Virus record (IMG/VR): IMGVR_UViG_3300021964_000012
Coordinates: 188,001 to 252,000 of that record
Source: a virus
Strand: one strand, 5' to 3'
DNA length: 64,000 nt
Part shown: positions 15,257 to 24,990 of the stretch, piece by piece
Position numbering within the stretch: position 1 is the first letter of the stretch
Layout of the letters: each line of letters starts with the position of its first letter
Program-made: the position numbers and the translations under genes
The notes under the pieces: model-generated
Database searches by the model: none
What the model was told of the DNA's origin: nothing
Seen by the model: the letters and a program-made list of their open reading frames with translations, nothing else

Positions 15257-15484
15257 TTATCGTAAATTTGGGTTGTTTGACATTTTCAACTCTATAAACG
15301 TTTTGAATGCTAGGTCAGGTACGTAAAACCAAACTTTTCTTGGTTCATATAACCAACCTGGATGTTTGAATTTTTTACGTATTCCACGTTGACCTTTCCA
15401 GTCATTTCCAAACCAACGTTTGAGTTCTCGTATAATATCATACCATTCATCTATGGTTTGTAAAGAAATATAAATTTTATGCAT
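15257..15484 (-). CDS. small conserved-looking protein
   Basis: The 75-residue product is basic and aromatic-rich (several Trp/Tyr), with no signal peptide or known motif. Its start codon shares one base with the ligase stop, indicating coupling to the DNA ligase gene. The Lys/Arg/Trp composition is compatible with nucleic-acid binding, but that is only a guess. Confidence 0.55.
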   Translation of the reverse strand: MHKIYISLQTIDEWYDIIRELKRWFGNDWKGQRGIRKKFKHPGWLYEPRKVWFYVPDLAFKTFIELKMSNNPNLR

Positions 15485-16869
15485 TAGATTTTCTCGCCTG
15501 CTTCAAATCCTCTAAATCTTTCAAATCTTGGAAATCTCAAACTGTATGTTCCGTCTTGATTCTGAGTAACTGCGTCTGCCTTTACTTCAACAACATAACC
15601 AACTAGACTATCTTTTCTAGTCCAAAAATCATCCCTATCACTATCAGACAAGCCGCTTCCAACGTTAACACGTATGGTGCGATTGTCGTCAACACCTTCG
15701 CATACAAGAGCTCCCAAACGTCCGGCATTTCTTCCTGTTCCTTCTTCAATGTCAATTACCTCCAAGTCTACTGTTATAACTGGCTTCCACTTCATCCAAA
15801 ATGTACTACGTCTACATTCGTATGGAGCATCAAGTTTCTTAATCATAATGCCTTCGTATCCTTCAGCAACACAGTCATTTGCATACTTTGCCATAAATTC
15901 GTGTGCTTCAGGTTCGTCTAGGTTAATTTGCTTACCTTTAACCATAACAACATTTTGCATTTGTACTCTATTTACTATACTTTCTAATGCAAGTAGTCTA
16001 TCAATTTGACTTGTGTTACTAAAGCCACGTTTGAAATCCTCTAGGTGCATAAAATCAAACACATTAAACACACTGTCAGTTGCAGTATGGTCTTTTTTAG
16101 TAGCACCTCTCATAAGTTCTTGAAAGCTCTTGCCAGTAATCTCACCATCAATTACAATATCATCAGTATCGTGTGATCTAAATGTGTCTGCTATCTTAGC
16201 AAGTTCTTGTGCAATGTGTGGGAAATTTTCAAACTCTTTACCGTTTCTACTGTACAAGTTTACAGTACCATTTGCATGGATGATTGCAATAGTTCTCACA
16301 CCATCTAACTTTGGCTCAATCATAACTTCACCAGCAAGTTTCTTAGGATGTCCTTTTGAGTCTGTTGCTAGTTGTACTTCAAACACAGGAATCTTCCATT
16401 CTGTTTTGCCAACGATTTTGTTAAGTGTTTTACTTGTGATACCACAACGTAAATCTTTTATAAGCACACGTCTAGCAAGTAGATTCCATTGATCACTGTC
16501 AAACTTTTCACTCATTAGTTCTACTGCTTCTCTGGCAGCATTACCTGTAATAGTTCTTGTACGTAAACTTTCACATAATCCCCAAAAAGATACCCATGGA
16601 TTTTCTCTGTGTTCATAGCCAGATGTTTCAGCAACTTGTTTTATGTTATACATGAAGTATGGATTATATGCTAGGTAGCAGTTGTACAAAAAGCACTCTG
16701 CACTATGACTACCAAGTCTAGCCGCCACAAGTGCTTTTTCAATTACACCTTCTTTGTGTAAGCGACTATTGCTTTCCTCGAGATCTTGTATCCAATCGCA
16801 AGCCACTTGTAATCCATTATAATTTTTTGAAGTATATTTTATTTTGTTTAGCACGAGTGATGTCTCCAT
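15484..16869 (-). CDS. ATP-dependent DNA ligase (T4 gp30-like)
   Basis: The 461-residue enzyme has the T4-type N-terminal domain and then the nucleotidyltransferase motifs in order. Motif I is EPKLDGVR with the adenylated lysine at about 187, followed by LYSRNGKEFENFP (motif Ia/III area), DIVIDGEITG (motif III/IV), GYEGIMIKK (motif IV) and FWMKWKP (motif V). An OB domain follows. It seals nicks during replication and recombination. A near-consensus sigma-70 promoter (TTGACA-17-TATATT) lies directly upstream, so early expression is likely. Length matches T4 ligase (487) with a slightly shorter N terminus. Confidence 0.93.
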   Translation of the reverse strand: METSLVLNKIKYTSKNYNGLQVACDWIQDLEESNSRLHKEGVIEKALVAARLGSHSAECFLYNCYLAYNPYFMYNIKQVAETSGYEHRENPWVSFWGLCESLRTRTITGNAAREAVELMSEKFDSDQWNLLARRVLIKDLRCGITSKTLNKIVGKTEWKIPVFEVQLATDSKGHPKKLAGEVMIEPKLDGVRTIAIIHANGTVNLYSRNGKEFENFPHIAQELAKIADTFRSHDTDDIVIDGEITGKSFQELMRGATKKDHTATDSVFNVFDFMHLEDFKRGFSNTSQIDRLLALESIVNRVQMQNVVMVKGKQINLDEPEAHEFMAKYANDCVAEGYEGIMIKKLDAPYECRRSTFWMKWKPVITVDLEVIDIEEGTGRNAGRLGALVCEGVDDNRTIRVNVGSGLSDSDRDDFWTRKDSLVGYVVEVKADAVTQNQDGTYSLRFPRFERFRGFEAGEKI

Positions 16870-16891
16870 TTCTGTTACATATCATACTATT

Positions 16892-16920
16892 AATATACAA
16901 CAAGAATGGAAGTTTGTCAA
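16892..16920 (-). promoter_or_regulatory. sigma-70-like early promoter of DNA ligase
   Basis: TTGACA (16915-16920) and TATATT (16892-16897) with a 17-base spacer on the minus strand, ending 23 bases before the ligase ATG. Confidence 0.75.
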
Positions 16921-16921
16921 C

Positions 16922-19045
16922 CTAATTTCTAATTATAATTGCATCTGCTTCTGCAACTGTATATGTTCCACTTAACAACGAACCTGGATTACTTGGTGGT
17001 GTTGTTGGAATAGGACCATCTTGCACTATATTTGCTTCGGCTAACTTATCAATGTTTCTTGCTTCTCTCATTGCGGCTACACTTGCTTGGCCACCTGTGC
17101 TATCAAAATTCATAACACGTTCTAAAAGTTCACCAGTACCGCCAGCTGATGTATCAAGGCCATAATTTGGTAAATTTGCTGCCAATTGAACTGCGTTATT
17201 TGTATTTGTAGGCACAACATCAAGATCCAGATCAATTTTTGCACGAATTAATTTTTCTCTGGCCTGTTGTTCTTGTAATCTTTTAAAGTTTGCTTGTATT
17301 GTTTGTGCCTGCGGATGAGCATTATAAAAGTCTTGCATCAATTGTTGTGCGGCAGCTATTATACCATTCCAACAATCTTCTTGAGTTGCATAAGTTCCTT
17401 CACCATAAACGCCTGCTGGTATAACATATGGTGTGGTTGCTGGAGCAGTGGGATCATAAGCACCTGCTATAAAATAATCCATCACAATTAAAATGCCAGT
17501 ATTAGAACTAGATGAACCATTATCCGCATAGAACACATTCATTGCACCACTGTCAATTAGTTCCTGCATTAGTATCTGGTTCTGTTGTAGAGGAGCAAAA
17601 CTATTATATCCTGCAGCATATCCAATCACATCACTTACACTAAAAGTTCCATCTGGCCCTGTGGCTAATTGTATGTTACTTTCTGTTCCATAAGTGGTTT
17701 TCCAATAATTTACTACATCGTCTGAAACATATTGTGTTTGGTTTTGTACTAATGGCAAATCTTTGTTTACTTCAAGAGTATTAACTGCGGTTGTTAAATC
17801 ATCTGTATTGGTCTTTTCGATTCCTTTGATTTGACCAAAACTTCTTGCCAATGCTCCATTTGCAATAGCAAGATCTTCTGGCAAAGCACCTAATAAATTA
17901 TTACCTAAGCTGGCAAATTCTTCATTAACTGCACCGTTTGCAGTGTATATTGCTCTATTTCCAACACTCGAAGTCCTTAATGGTGCAGTCAGTGTCGATG
18001 AACTTGTTGGAAAAAGTTTTTGCGGATTCATAAAATCTGTACCATCGACAATGGTAGGTTGTGTATTTTTTAGTATGCCTTTTACTTCAGAAACTTCTGT
18101 GGTTGTTAAGTCCCCAAACGCATCGTAAATTTGTCCTTGAACATTATTTGGTAAAGAAGGGCCTATTTGTGCAATATCACTTGCACTTATGCCAAGATTA
18201 CCAACAGTGAGTCCACCTGTGTTATTTGCTATAGCATTTGTAACACTGCTTAGTGATCCACCAAGAGAACTTGCGACTCTTGGATCTACTTTAATATTTG
18301 CTACTTTTTCGTACATTGGTCCGAGATTACCAGCAACATCCATGTTCTTTAAAAGTTGCCCTGGTGATCCAAGATTGCTTATACTATCAAAATCAACTGT
18401 GCTTCCTAACTTACCAAGATCTGTTCCAAAATCTGGTAAAGCATTTGTAATACCGCTCAACCCACCTGAACTAATTGCGTCCATTCCTGGAAAGGTCCCA
18501 CCAGCAAAACTACCTGCGGCATTTGTTGCGGCGGCTATCATTTGATTCGAACTTCCTACAAATCCTTCAGCTGCACCGAGTACACTTCCAAATTTGCTTG
18601 CGTTACCAACAATATTTCCAGCACTTACACTACCGCCCATGACTTTAGCGGCATTATTAAGTCCAGTTGGAAGTACATTAGATATTCCACTGCTGGCACC
18701 CATAACTGACAGTGCATCTCCAGAAAATACATCAAAACCTGCACTAAACACATTATCGCCAAGTCCACTGGCCATGTTGCTAAAACTTTGTTGATAGCTT
18801 GCAGGTAGGCTACTGGTAATTCCTGATACAGTACTGGTCACAGCCGCCATGTTAGGCAAACTTTGCACTGCACTCTGTACATTGGTTAAACCAGCCATGG
18901 TTGGAGAACCAGCCAGTCCAGTTGTTGCATCTGTGATATTAAGTGGAGCTCCACTAATTGATTCTAAAGGATTGCCGCCAACGTTTCCTGCGAGTCCAGC
19001 ACCAGCGGTTAAAACTGTTGCGGTAATTGCACCACCACAAGCCAT
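16922..19045 (-). CDS. large virion protein next to the spike tip
   Basis: The 707-residue protein is rich in Gly, Ala, Ser and Asn, with many short repeated-looking segments (SNL, GLS, NALP) and no cysteine clusters, signal peptide or enzyme motif. The last 250 residues are less repetitive and end in a Pro-rich tail. It follows the PAAR gene by one base, so a tail-spike, baseplate or hub function is likely from position. I recall large low-complexity proteins at this place in cyanomyophages. A secreted effector-like cargo of the PAAR tip is the less likely alternative. Confidence 0.6.
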   Translation of the reverse strand: MACGGAITATVLTAGAGLAGNVGGNPLESISGAPLNITDATTGLAGSPTMAGLTNVQSAVQSLPNMAAVTSTVSGITSSLPASYQQSFSNMASGLGDNVFSAGFDVFSGDALSVMGASSGISNVLPTGLNNAAKVMGGSVSAGNIVGNASKFGSVLGAAEGFVGSSNQMIAAATNAAGSFAGGTFPGMDAISSGGLSGITNALPDFGTDLGKLGSTVDFDSISNLGSPGQLLKNMDVAGNLGPMYEKVANIKVDPRVASSLGGSLSSVTNAIANNTGGLTVGNLGISASDIAQIGPSLPNNVQGQIYDAFGDLTTTEVSEVKGILKNTQPTIVDGTDFMNPQKLFPTSSSTLTAPLRTSSVGNRAIYTANGAVNEEFASLGNNLLGALPEDLAIANGALARSFGQIKGIEKTNTDDLTTAVNTLEVNKDLPLVQNQTQYVSDDVVNYWKTTYGTESNIQLATGPDGTFSVSDVIGYAAGYNSFAPLQQNQILMQELIDSGAMNVFYADNGSSSSNTGILIVMDYFIAGAYDPTAPATTPYVIPAGVYGEGTYATQEDCWNGIIAAAQQLMQDFYNAHPQAQTIQANFKRLQEQQAREKLIRAKIDLDLDVVPTNTNNAVQLAANLPNYGLDTSAGGTGELLERVMNFDSTGGQASVAAMREARNIDKLAEANIVQDGPIPTTPPSNPGSLLSGTYTVAEADAIIIRN

Positions 19046-19046
19046 A

Positions 19047-19340
19047 CTAACCTCTTGGGATTATAACGTCGGTACTGCCAGTTGCTCTTGTATGAGCACA
19101 AGTATCTGGAGAACCAACGTAGTTGATTGGTTTGTTTTCTGCAAGAACACTCATTGATCCAAGTGTTGTGCTTGCTGCACAATGTATAGAACATCCAGGA
19201 GCACCACAACAAGGATGCGGAGTTACGTTTGTTCCTGTCAGACAAGCAGGCCTTCCATTAATAATTACTGACAAGGCACCTGTACCAACTGCGGCCCCGC
19301 CTGCTGAGTTTACATCGCCAATTCTAACTGCTCCTGGCAT
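19047..19340 (-). CDS. PAAR-repeat membrane-puncturing spike tip
   Basis: The 97-residue product has the PAAR layout: MPGAVRIGDVNSAGGA at the N terminus, then GALSVIINGRPACLTG, HPCCGAPGC and a final PINYVGSPDTCAHTRATGSTDVIIPRG. PAAR proteins form a sharp cone, with a bound metal ion, on the central spike of contractile tails and type VI secretion systems. Several Cys/His residues could bind that metal. Here it would cap the gp5-like spike of the phage tail. It sits between the Lsm-like protein and the 707-residue protein in one run. Confidence 0.9.
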   Translation of the reverse strand: MPGAVRIGDVNSAGGAAVGTGALSVIINGRPACLTGTNVTPHPCCGAPGCSIHCAASTTLGSMSVLAENKPINYVGSPDTCAHTRATGSTDVIIPRG

Positions 19341-19342
19341 CT

Positions 19343-19639
19343 CTATCCTTTTAATATTCCTTTTGGTGCGGTTACAAGTCCAGTAACCGCTTGAATATAA
19401 CTTGAAACAACATCTTTATTTGTTTCAGTGTACATTGTAATGTTATTTGTATTTATGGTCACATTTTTTGTCTCGTCTGCACTCATCATTGCAGGCAAAA
19501 GTTGTACACCTTGTTGTGTGGGTATTAAAGTAAATGGATTAGCAATAATTGTTTCATTGCTATCTGAGCTAACAATCTTGCATATAATTTCACTACTATC
19601 ACAAAGACGCAATGAGTAAGTTTTATTTGGTTCTAACAT
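19343..19639 (-). CDS. small beta-barrel (Sm/Lsm-like) virion-associated protein
   Basis: The 98-residue protein begins MLEPNKTYSLRLCDSSEIIC. This resembles the first two strands of an Lsm/Hfq-type Sm fold (a short helix, then YxLxLxDG-like strand), followed by predicted strands with a conserved-looking NPFTLIP. Similar small proteins next to tail genes occur in marine T4-like phages. Whether it binds RNA or is a structural baseplate part is unknown. It lies two bases from the PAAR gene and directly after the amidinotransferase-like gene. Confidence 0.5.
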   Translation of the reverse strand: MLEPNKTYSLRLCDSSEIICKIVSSDSNETIIANPFTLIPTQQGVQLLPAMMSADETKNVTINTNNITMYTETNKDVVSSYIQAVTGLVTAPKGILKG

Positions 19640-20848
19640 TTAAAATCCTTTGTCAGTTATTGCAGTTTTTCTCTCTGGAAAATAGTCCTTTTGTATGCCC
19701 TCACGGCTTAGGTCAAGTGTAATACAATGTAATCCACCGTCCCAAAAATATCTATGACGCCACGGCACGTACACAGGTTCCATTTTGTGTTTTCTTAAGA
19801 ATGCATTTACAATTTTATTATCTGGTTGACTTACACAAACATGATGTTCGTCAAGGACAAGTACATTTACATCAAATACTGATTCTTCTACATAACCCAC
19901 CCAATCTTGTAGCCATGTTTCTACAAAGTGCGTAAACTCTTCATTATCTTCTTCGCCCGGCACCCACCACTTTCCAGAATTTTTCGTTTTCAACTCTAAG
20001 AATTTATTAACTTTGCTCCAACTTTGATCTGGTAAGTAACATATATCCCATCCAGGAAACGTTTCACTATAAGTTTGTATTTCATATAAACTAAGTATTG
20101 CACCAGGTTTGATAGTATGAAAACAAGCGTCGTTATGTCCACCAATGCTTAGTAGATTTATTCTGAAATTTGGAAACATTTTTGCAAACTGTTTACAACA
20201 ATATTCAAGCAAAATAGGATAAGTTTCACTGTAGACATCAACGTATATATCTTGTCCAACCACAGTAATTGATGGAGCAGGCATAGCAAATCCAAAAGGT
20301 ATTTCTTCTCTAAGTCTATCTAAAAGTTCATTGTGTATATCAGGTTTATCACTGAATGGTTGGTTATTGACAAATCTTCGTACATATTCTACATATGTAG
20401 GCCAATCAGGGGCATCTTCTCCTTTGTGACCATTAAAGGATGCTTCATTAATTGGAGAACGTATATGTTTAAAATTTTTATTATAATCATCAAGTGATTG
20501 TTTTATTCCAAGATGATCATGACCAGTATAAAACAGGGTATCACCAATTACTAATTGACAATCTCTTGGTTGTAACGGACTACGTGGTATTGCTGACAAT
20601 TTTCCGTCATGATCAGTATAACTCATAATAGAATCATTTTTATTCATATTAGGTCGAATAACATCACATCCAAAGTCTTTTAAAACTTTTTCAAAGCCTT
20701 CAAGATCTTCTTGTGTTTGACTGGCAATGTGTTGCAATGCTGAACGTACTTTTGTAGATTTTATATCACGGAAAAATTCTGGTGAATAGCATTCGCCAAG
20801 CATTACTGTTTGGAGTTTATCCCACTTGTTCCAGATGTTGTAATTCAT
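19640..20848 (-). CDS. amidinotransferase-family protein (glycine amidinotransferase-like)
   Basis: From ATG 20848 the product is about 402 residues; an upstream in-frame ATG at 20878 overlaps the glutaredoxin gene. The C terminus has GGLHCITLDLSREG, matching the catalytic-cysteine segment of glycine/inosamine amidinotransferases (GGGFHCWTCD). The middle has HNDACFHTIKPGAILS, matching HIDATFNIIGPGIVLS with the catalytic His. An early PRDCQLVIGDTLFYTGH resembles their substrate-entry segment. Where an active-site Asp is expected (DAADF) the sequence reads PAPSI, so chemistry may differ. Enzymes of this fold move the amidino group of arginine or deiminate it. It ends an RNR operon. Confidence 0.7.
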   Translation of the reverse strand: MNYNIWNKWDKLQTVMLGECYSPEFFRDIKSTKVRSALQHIASQTQEDLEGFEKVLKDFGCDVIRPNMNKNDSIMSYTDHDGKLSAIPRSPLQPRDCQLVIGDTLFYTGHDHLGIKQSLDDYNKNFKHIRSPINEASFNGHKGEDAPDWPTYVEYVRRFVNNQPFSDKPDIHNELLDRLREEIPFGFAMPAPSITVVGQDIYVDVYSETYPILLEYCCKQFAKMFPNFRINLLSIGGHNDACFHTIKPGAILSLYEIQTYSETFPGWDICYLPDQSWSKVNKFLELKTKNSGKWWVPGEEDNEEFTHFVETWLQDWVGYVEESVFDVNVLVLDEHHVCVSQPDNKIVNAFLRKHKMEPVYVPWRHRYFWDGGLHCITLDLSREGIQKDYFPERKTAITDKGF

Positions 20849-20856
20849 GCAACTAC

Positions 20857-21105
20857 TTAGTAGCCAGAACCATTCCATCCTGTATTTTCAATATACTCAA
20901 CTAAGTCGTCGTAACCACCAACAACCTTGTTGTTGATTACAATTTGTGGTGCAGTACGTGCATGAGGAGCAATCTCAAGCAACTCTTCTCTGGTTATATC
21001 TGTTCCAATTTTTGCTTCGTTAAATTGAACCTTCATTTTTCTTAGGAGACTTTTTGCCGCATCACAGTAGCCACACAAGTCTTTTGTATATACAGTCACA
21101 CTCAT
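20857..21105 (-). CDS. grx: glutaredoxin
   Basis: The 82-residue protein has the thioredoxin fold of a small glutaredoxin. It shows VTVYTKDLCGYC with the CxxC active site at residues 11-14, the TAPQIVI cis-proline segment (about 51-57), and VGGYDDLVEYI glutathione-binding end. It reduces ribonucleotide reductase, in line with its place four bases inside the end of nrdB. T4 NrdC and cyanophage glutaredoxins have the same role. Confidence 0.93.
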   Translation of the reverse strand: MSVTVYTKDLCGYCDAAKSLLRKMKVQFNEAKIGTDITREELLEIAPHARTAPQIVINNKVVGGYDDLVEYIENTGWNGSGY

Positions 21106-22226
21106 AAACTAAATCCTTTAAATGTATTGTTATCTACGTCTTGTTTTGTTCCACCGTTAACATAACTTGTAATTTCTGTTTCCTGTGGAGCCACTTGTAC
21201 ATCGCCACCAGCGATCCATTTCTGTGTCCATGGAAGTGGGTTGCTTGCACCTTTGTAACTGCTAGGAACTCCAACGGCAGTCATACGTTTATTTGCAATC
21301 CACTGTACATATTCTTTTAGTAATTGTGCATTAAGCCCTATCATTGATCCATCTCTAAACAAATAGTCTGCCCATGCACATTCTTGATCAACTGCATCTT
21401 CAAACATTTTTATCACTGTTGGTTCACACTCTTTTGCAATTTTTACAAAATCAGGATCATCTTTTGGCAACAACTTCATTAACTGTTGTGTTGAACCTAG
21501 ATGAACATTTTCATCACGTGCAATAAACTTGATAATCTTAGCATTGCCTTCCATCTTCTTAAGTTCAGCGAATGCCCAACTACAAGCAAATGAGACATAA
21601 AAACGTACACCTTCCAGTATGTTTACACTTGCTATGCAGGTCCAAAGTTTCTTTTTAAGTTCATACAAATCCACTACTACCTTTTTACCATTCACAGTGT
21701 GAGTACCTTCCCCAAGCAAGTTATAATAACTACAACTTTCGATAAGGTCATCATAGAATGCAGTAATATCATCTCCACAATCAATGATCTCTTGTATGTC
21801 CATCATTTCATCAAACACTTTACTAGGATTTGAATAAACGTTTCTAATTATGTGTGTGTAACTTTTTGAATGTATGGTTTCTGAAAATGTCCAGGTTATA
21901 ATCCAATTTTCTAGCTCAGGCAAACTAACAATAGGACCAAATGCTTCAATTGGTGCTCTACCTTGTACACTGTCTAATAGTATTTGTCTTTTTAAATTGC
22001 TTGTAAAAATATGTTTTTCGTTTGCAGTAAGCTCTTTAAAATCTTTTGCATCACGCAGTACGTCTACTTCTTCCGGACGCCAGAAAAAACCCAACTGCTT
22101 GTCAGTTAATTTGTCAAACTGACGATACTTTAATGTATCATAACGTTGTATACCTACTCCGCCGGCAGGATCTAAAAATGCTAAACTGGTCGTATGGTCT
22201 CTATTAGCAGTATTTAATACACTCAT
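21102..22226 (-). CDS. nrdB: ribonucleotide reductase class I beta subunit
   Basis: I place the start at ATG 22226 (AGGAACAACA ribosome site), nine bases after the nrdA stop. The longer frame from 22247 would overlap nrdA. The 374-residue protein keeps the di-iron ligands and radical tyrosine: Asp in LLDSVQGRAP, Glu and His in FSETIHSKSYTHIIRN (with the Tyr four residues after the His), and the second Glu/His pair in ARDENVHLGS. It makes the tyrosyl radical for NrdA. The C terminus (DNNTFKGFSL) should dock into NrdA. Confidence 0.96.
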   Translation of the reverse strand: MSVLNTANRDHTTSLAFLDPAGGVGIQRYDTLKYRQFDKLTDKQLGFFWRPEEVDVLRDAKDFKELTANEKHIFTSNLKRQILLDSVQGRAPIEAFGPIVSLPELENWIITWTFSETIHSKSYTHIIRNVYSNPSKVFDEMMDIQEIIDCGDDITAFYDDLIESCSYYNLLGEGTHTVNGKKVVVDLYELKKKLWTCIASVNILEGVRFYVSFACSWAFAELKKMEGNAKIIKFIARDENVHLGSTQQLMKLLPKDDPDFVKIAKECEPTVIKMFEDAVDQECAWADYLFRDGSMIGLNAQLLKEYVQWIANKRMTAVGVPSSYKGASNPLPWTQKWIAGGDVQVAPQETEITSYVNGGTKQDVDNNTFKGFSL

Positions 22227-22234
22227 TGTTGTTC

Positions 22235-24541
22235 CTATATGGTGCAACTATCGCAAGCTTCTTCGTACATTGGCTCTTCGATAGTTATATCTTGTTGTTG
22301 TGTTTCATTCATTTTGTCTATGTCTATTTCTCCTGCACCGTCAAATGTGTTGAAGTAATAGAGTTGTTTGTGTCCATATTTATAACATAGTAATAAATGT
22401 TGTAACATGGTACTCATTGGAATCTTTTCATCTTCAAAGTGTTGAGGATTGTAACTGGTGTTTACACTTATTCCTTGATCTATATACTTTTGTAGTACTG
22501 CCATAATCTTCAAGTAACCTTCTGGTGACTTTTGATCCCACAGTAGCTCATACTTGTTTTTGTAACGTGCATATCCTGGTACAACCTGCTTCAGTACTCC
22601 GTCCTTGCTTTGTTTGATACTAACAAATGCTCTTGGTGGTTCAATACCATTTGTACTATTACTGATTTGTGCAGATGTTTCTGCTGGCATCAGTGCCATT
22701 AATGTACTATTACGTATTCCTGTTTTACGTAACTGTGTTCTTAGTCCTGTCCAATCAACTGCATCTACATGAACTACTAGTTCGTCAACATCTTTTTTAT
22801 AGGTGTCTACTGGTAATATTCCATCTGCGTATTTTGTTTCATTGTTCAGCGGACAAGCACCAAATTCTTCTGCTAGATCAGCACTGGCTTTGATAAGATA
22901 ATAACTCCAGTGTTGTGCCCAAGTATCAACCAATTTCAGTGCATCTGGATCACTGTAACTGACATCATTTTTTGCAAGAAAGTATGCAAGATTTATAATA
23001 CCAACACCAAGCGGACGTCTGCCTTCAGTGGCTAACTGTGCAGCCAATATCGGATAGTTTTGATATGAAAGCAATGCATCAAGTCCACGCACTGCAAGTG
23101 TACATGCTTTTTCCATATCCTGTGGGTTTGAAAAATTACCCCAGTTTATTGCACTCAGTGTACACAATGCTATTTCACCATCAGGATCGTTTACATCATT
23201 TAAGGCTTTGGTTGGCAAATCAATTTCACAACACAAGTTGCTTTGCTTGATAGGAGCAACCTCTGTTTTGAAACTACTGTGTTCATTGGCATGGTCGACA
23301 TTCTGTAGATATATTCTGCCTGTATCTTTGCGTTCTTGCATAAACGAACTGAAAAGTTCTATAGCACTTATTTTCTTTTTTCGTATGCTTGTTTTACGTT
23401 CTGCCGATTCGTACAATTCTTTAAACTTGTCCTGATCTTGAAAGAAAGCATCATAAAGTCCAGGAACATCGTTAGGAGAGAACAATGTGATGTCTCCGCC
23501 TGACATTAAACGTTCGTACATCAGTTTGTTAAACTGCACACCATAATCCATGTGTCTGACTCTGTTGTCTTCTGTGCCTTTGTTGTTCTTAAGTACCAAA
23601 AGGTCTTCAACTTCTAAGTGCCAAATAGGATAGTAAAGTGTAGCGGCTCCGTTACGTACTCCACCTTGACTACAACTACGTGTGGCAGCCTGAAACATTT
23701 TGTAAAATGGAACAACACCTGTATGATAAGCATCACCATTGCGTATTGGCGAACCTAAGGCTCTGATACGTCCACCGTTAATACCAATGCCTGCTTTTTG
23801 CGAAACATACTTAACAATTGAACTTGATGTTGCATTAATACTGTCCAAACTGTCATCTGCTTCAATAAGCACACAACTTGAAAACTGTCTTTGTGGTGTA
23901 CGTACACCTGCCATTACAGGAGTTGGTAGACTTATTTGATGTGTTGATATAGCATCATAGTAATCTTTTACCCAACGTAATCTTGTTTTACGATCATAGT
24001 CTTGAAAAAGAGTAGCGGCTATAAGCATGTAACACATCTGTGGTGTTTCATAGAGTGTTTTTGTAACTCTGTTTTGCACAAGATACTTACCTCTAAACTG
24101 TTCCATGGCAGCATAGGTAAGTTGTTCATCTCTATCATGCTTTATCCATCCGTTGATAGTGTTCCATTCTTCTTCGGTGTATTCTGTGAGTAGTTCTGGA
24201 TCATAGAATCCTCTTTGTACATTTTCTTTGACCAATTTGTATACATGCCATGGTTTGAATTCGCCATAAACCATTTTGTTAATATGATAACTTATAAGTC
24301 TACCTGCTACAAATTGGTAGTTAGGAGTTTCTTCCGAGATTAAATCAGCAGCACTTTTGATTAGTGTTTCTTGTATATCTGTACTGGTAATACCATCATA
24401 AAATTGCACATTACTGCTTATCTCCACTTGACTAGCACTTACGCCTGTTATGTTTTCAGTTGCCCACCAAACAACTTTGTGTAATTTATCAATATCTAAT
24501 GCTTCTTTACTTCCGTCTCGTTTGGTAACTTGAATTGTCAT
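22235..24541 (-). CDS. nrdA: ribonucleotide reductase class I alpha subunit
   Basis: The 768-residue enzyme begins with an ATP-cone-like region (MTIQVTKRDGSKEALDIDKL). It contains the active-site cysteines in RQFSSCVLIEADDS, SNLCCEIDLPTKALND and GEIALCTLSAINWG, the glycyl/Tyr region PAETSAQISNSTNGIEPPR, and a C-terminal CDSC pair (763-766) that receives electrons from glutaredoxin. It converts ribonucleotides to deoxyribonucleotides for phage replication. Class Ia organisation (nrdA-nrdB-grx in one run) is typical of T4-like phages. No frameshift, intein or intron is seen. Confidence 0.97.
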   Translation of the reverse strand: MTIQVTKRDGSKEALDIDKLHKVVWWATENITGVSASQVEISSNVQFYDGITSTDIQETLIKSAADLISEETPNYQFVAGRLISYHINKMVYGEFKPWHVYKLVKENVQRGFYDPELLTEYTEEEWNTINGWIKHDRDEQLTYAAMEQFRGKYLVQNRVTKTLYETPQMCYMLIAATLFQDYDRKTRLRWVKDYYDAISTHQISLPTPVMAGVRTPQRQFSSCVLIEADDSLDSINATSSSIVKYVSQKAGIGINGGRIRALGSPIRNGDAYHTGVVPFYKMFQAATRSCSQGGVRNGAATLYYPIWHLEVEDLLVLKNNKGTEDNRVRHMDYGVQFNKLMYERLMSGGDITLFSPNDVPGLYDAFFQDQDKFKELYESAERKTSIRKKKISAIELFSSFMQERKDTGRIYLQNVDHANEHSSFKTEVAPIKQSNLCCEIDLPTKALNDVNDPDGEIALCTLSAINWGNFSNPQDMEKACTLAVRGLDALLSYQNYPILAAQLATEGRRPLGVGIINLAYFLAKNDVSYSDPDALKLVDTWAQHWSYYLIKASADLAEEFGACPLNNETKYADGILPVDTYKKDVDELVVHVDAVDWTGLRTQLRKTGIRNSTLMALMPAETSAQISNSTNGIEPPRAFVSIKQSKDGVLKQVVPGYARYKNKYELLWDQKSPEGYLKIMAVLQKYIDQGISVNTSYNPQHFEDEKIPMSTMLQHLLLCYKYGHKQLYYFNTFDGAGEIDIDKMNETQQQDITIEEPMYEEACDSCTI

Positions 24542-24552
24542 TTGGGGCCTTT

Positions 24553-24987
24553 CTATCTAATCTTGTGTGCAAACACAGCAGAGTCTATGTTTTTAGTTAC
24601 TTTATGTTTTTCTAACAATGTGATATTTACTACTTCATTAACGTTCCAATTCAACATATATAATCCATTGTTTACTAGGACTATATAGTCATTATTGTCA
24701 ATCTCAGATATACAAAGAACAGATATGTCTTGTCTATCTAACATGCAAATAGTATAGCACATTCCCAAACACTTTGCAAGACTACAATATGTGTTTTCGG
24801 CAATTAATTCCCAAGGATCAGGCCATTCTTTTACTAAATCAGTATGTAAATATCTCAACACCATCGGTGCTTGTTGCCACCACTCGTGTATGTTAGTTAT
24901 CACTGATTCAAGATTAGGGTTGTCTTTACATTCGTTACGCAGGTTAGCCCATGCGATTAAACGCTGTTCAGGATGGCTTTGCCACAT
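24553..24987 (-). CDS. conserved-looking phage protein between tail spike and nrdA
   Basis: The 144-residue product is soluble with a Trp-rich N-terminal half (MWQSHPEQRLIAW; EWWQQAP; EWPDPWE) and a beta-rich C-terminal half. No family motif is recognised, though I recall similar MWQ-HPEQR proteins beside tail genes in marine T4-like phages. It is three bases after the tail-spike gene, so a tail-assembly role is possible. Confidence 0.55.
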   Translation of the reverse strand: MWQSHPEQRLIAWANLRNECKDNPNLESVITNIHEWWQQAPMVLRYLHTDLVKEWPDPWELIAENTYCSLAKCLGMCYTICMLDRQDISVLCISEIDNNDYIVLVNNGLYMLNWNVNEVVNITLLEKHKVTKNIDSAVFAHKIR

Positions 24988-24990
24988 AAT

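Noticed and set aside
22235-24541. Intein or intron in nrdA
   Set aside because: The frame is continuous at normal length with no insertion at the usual conserved cysteine or C-terminal sites.
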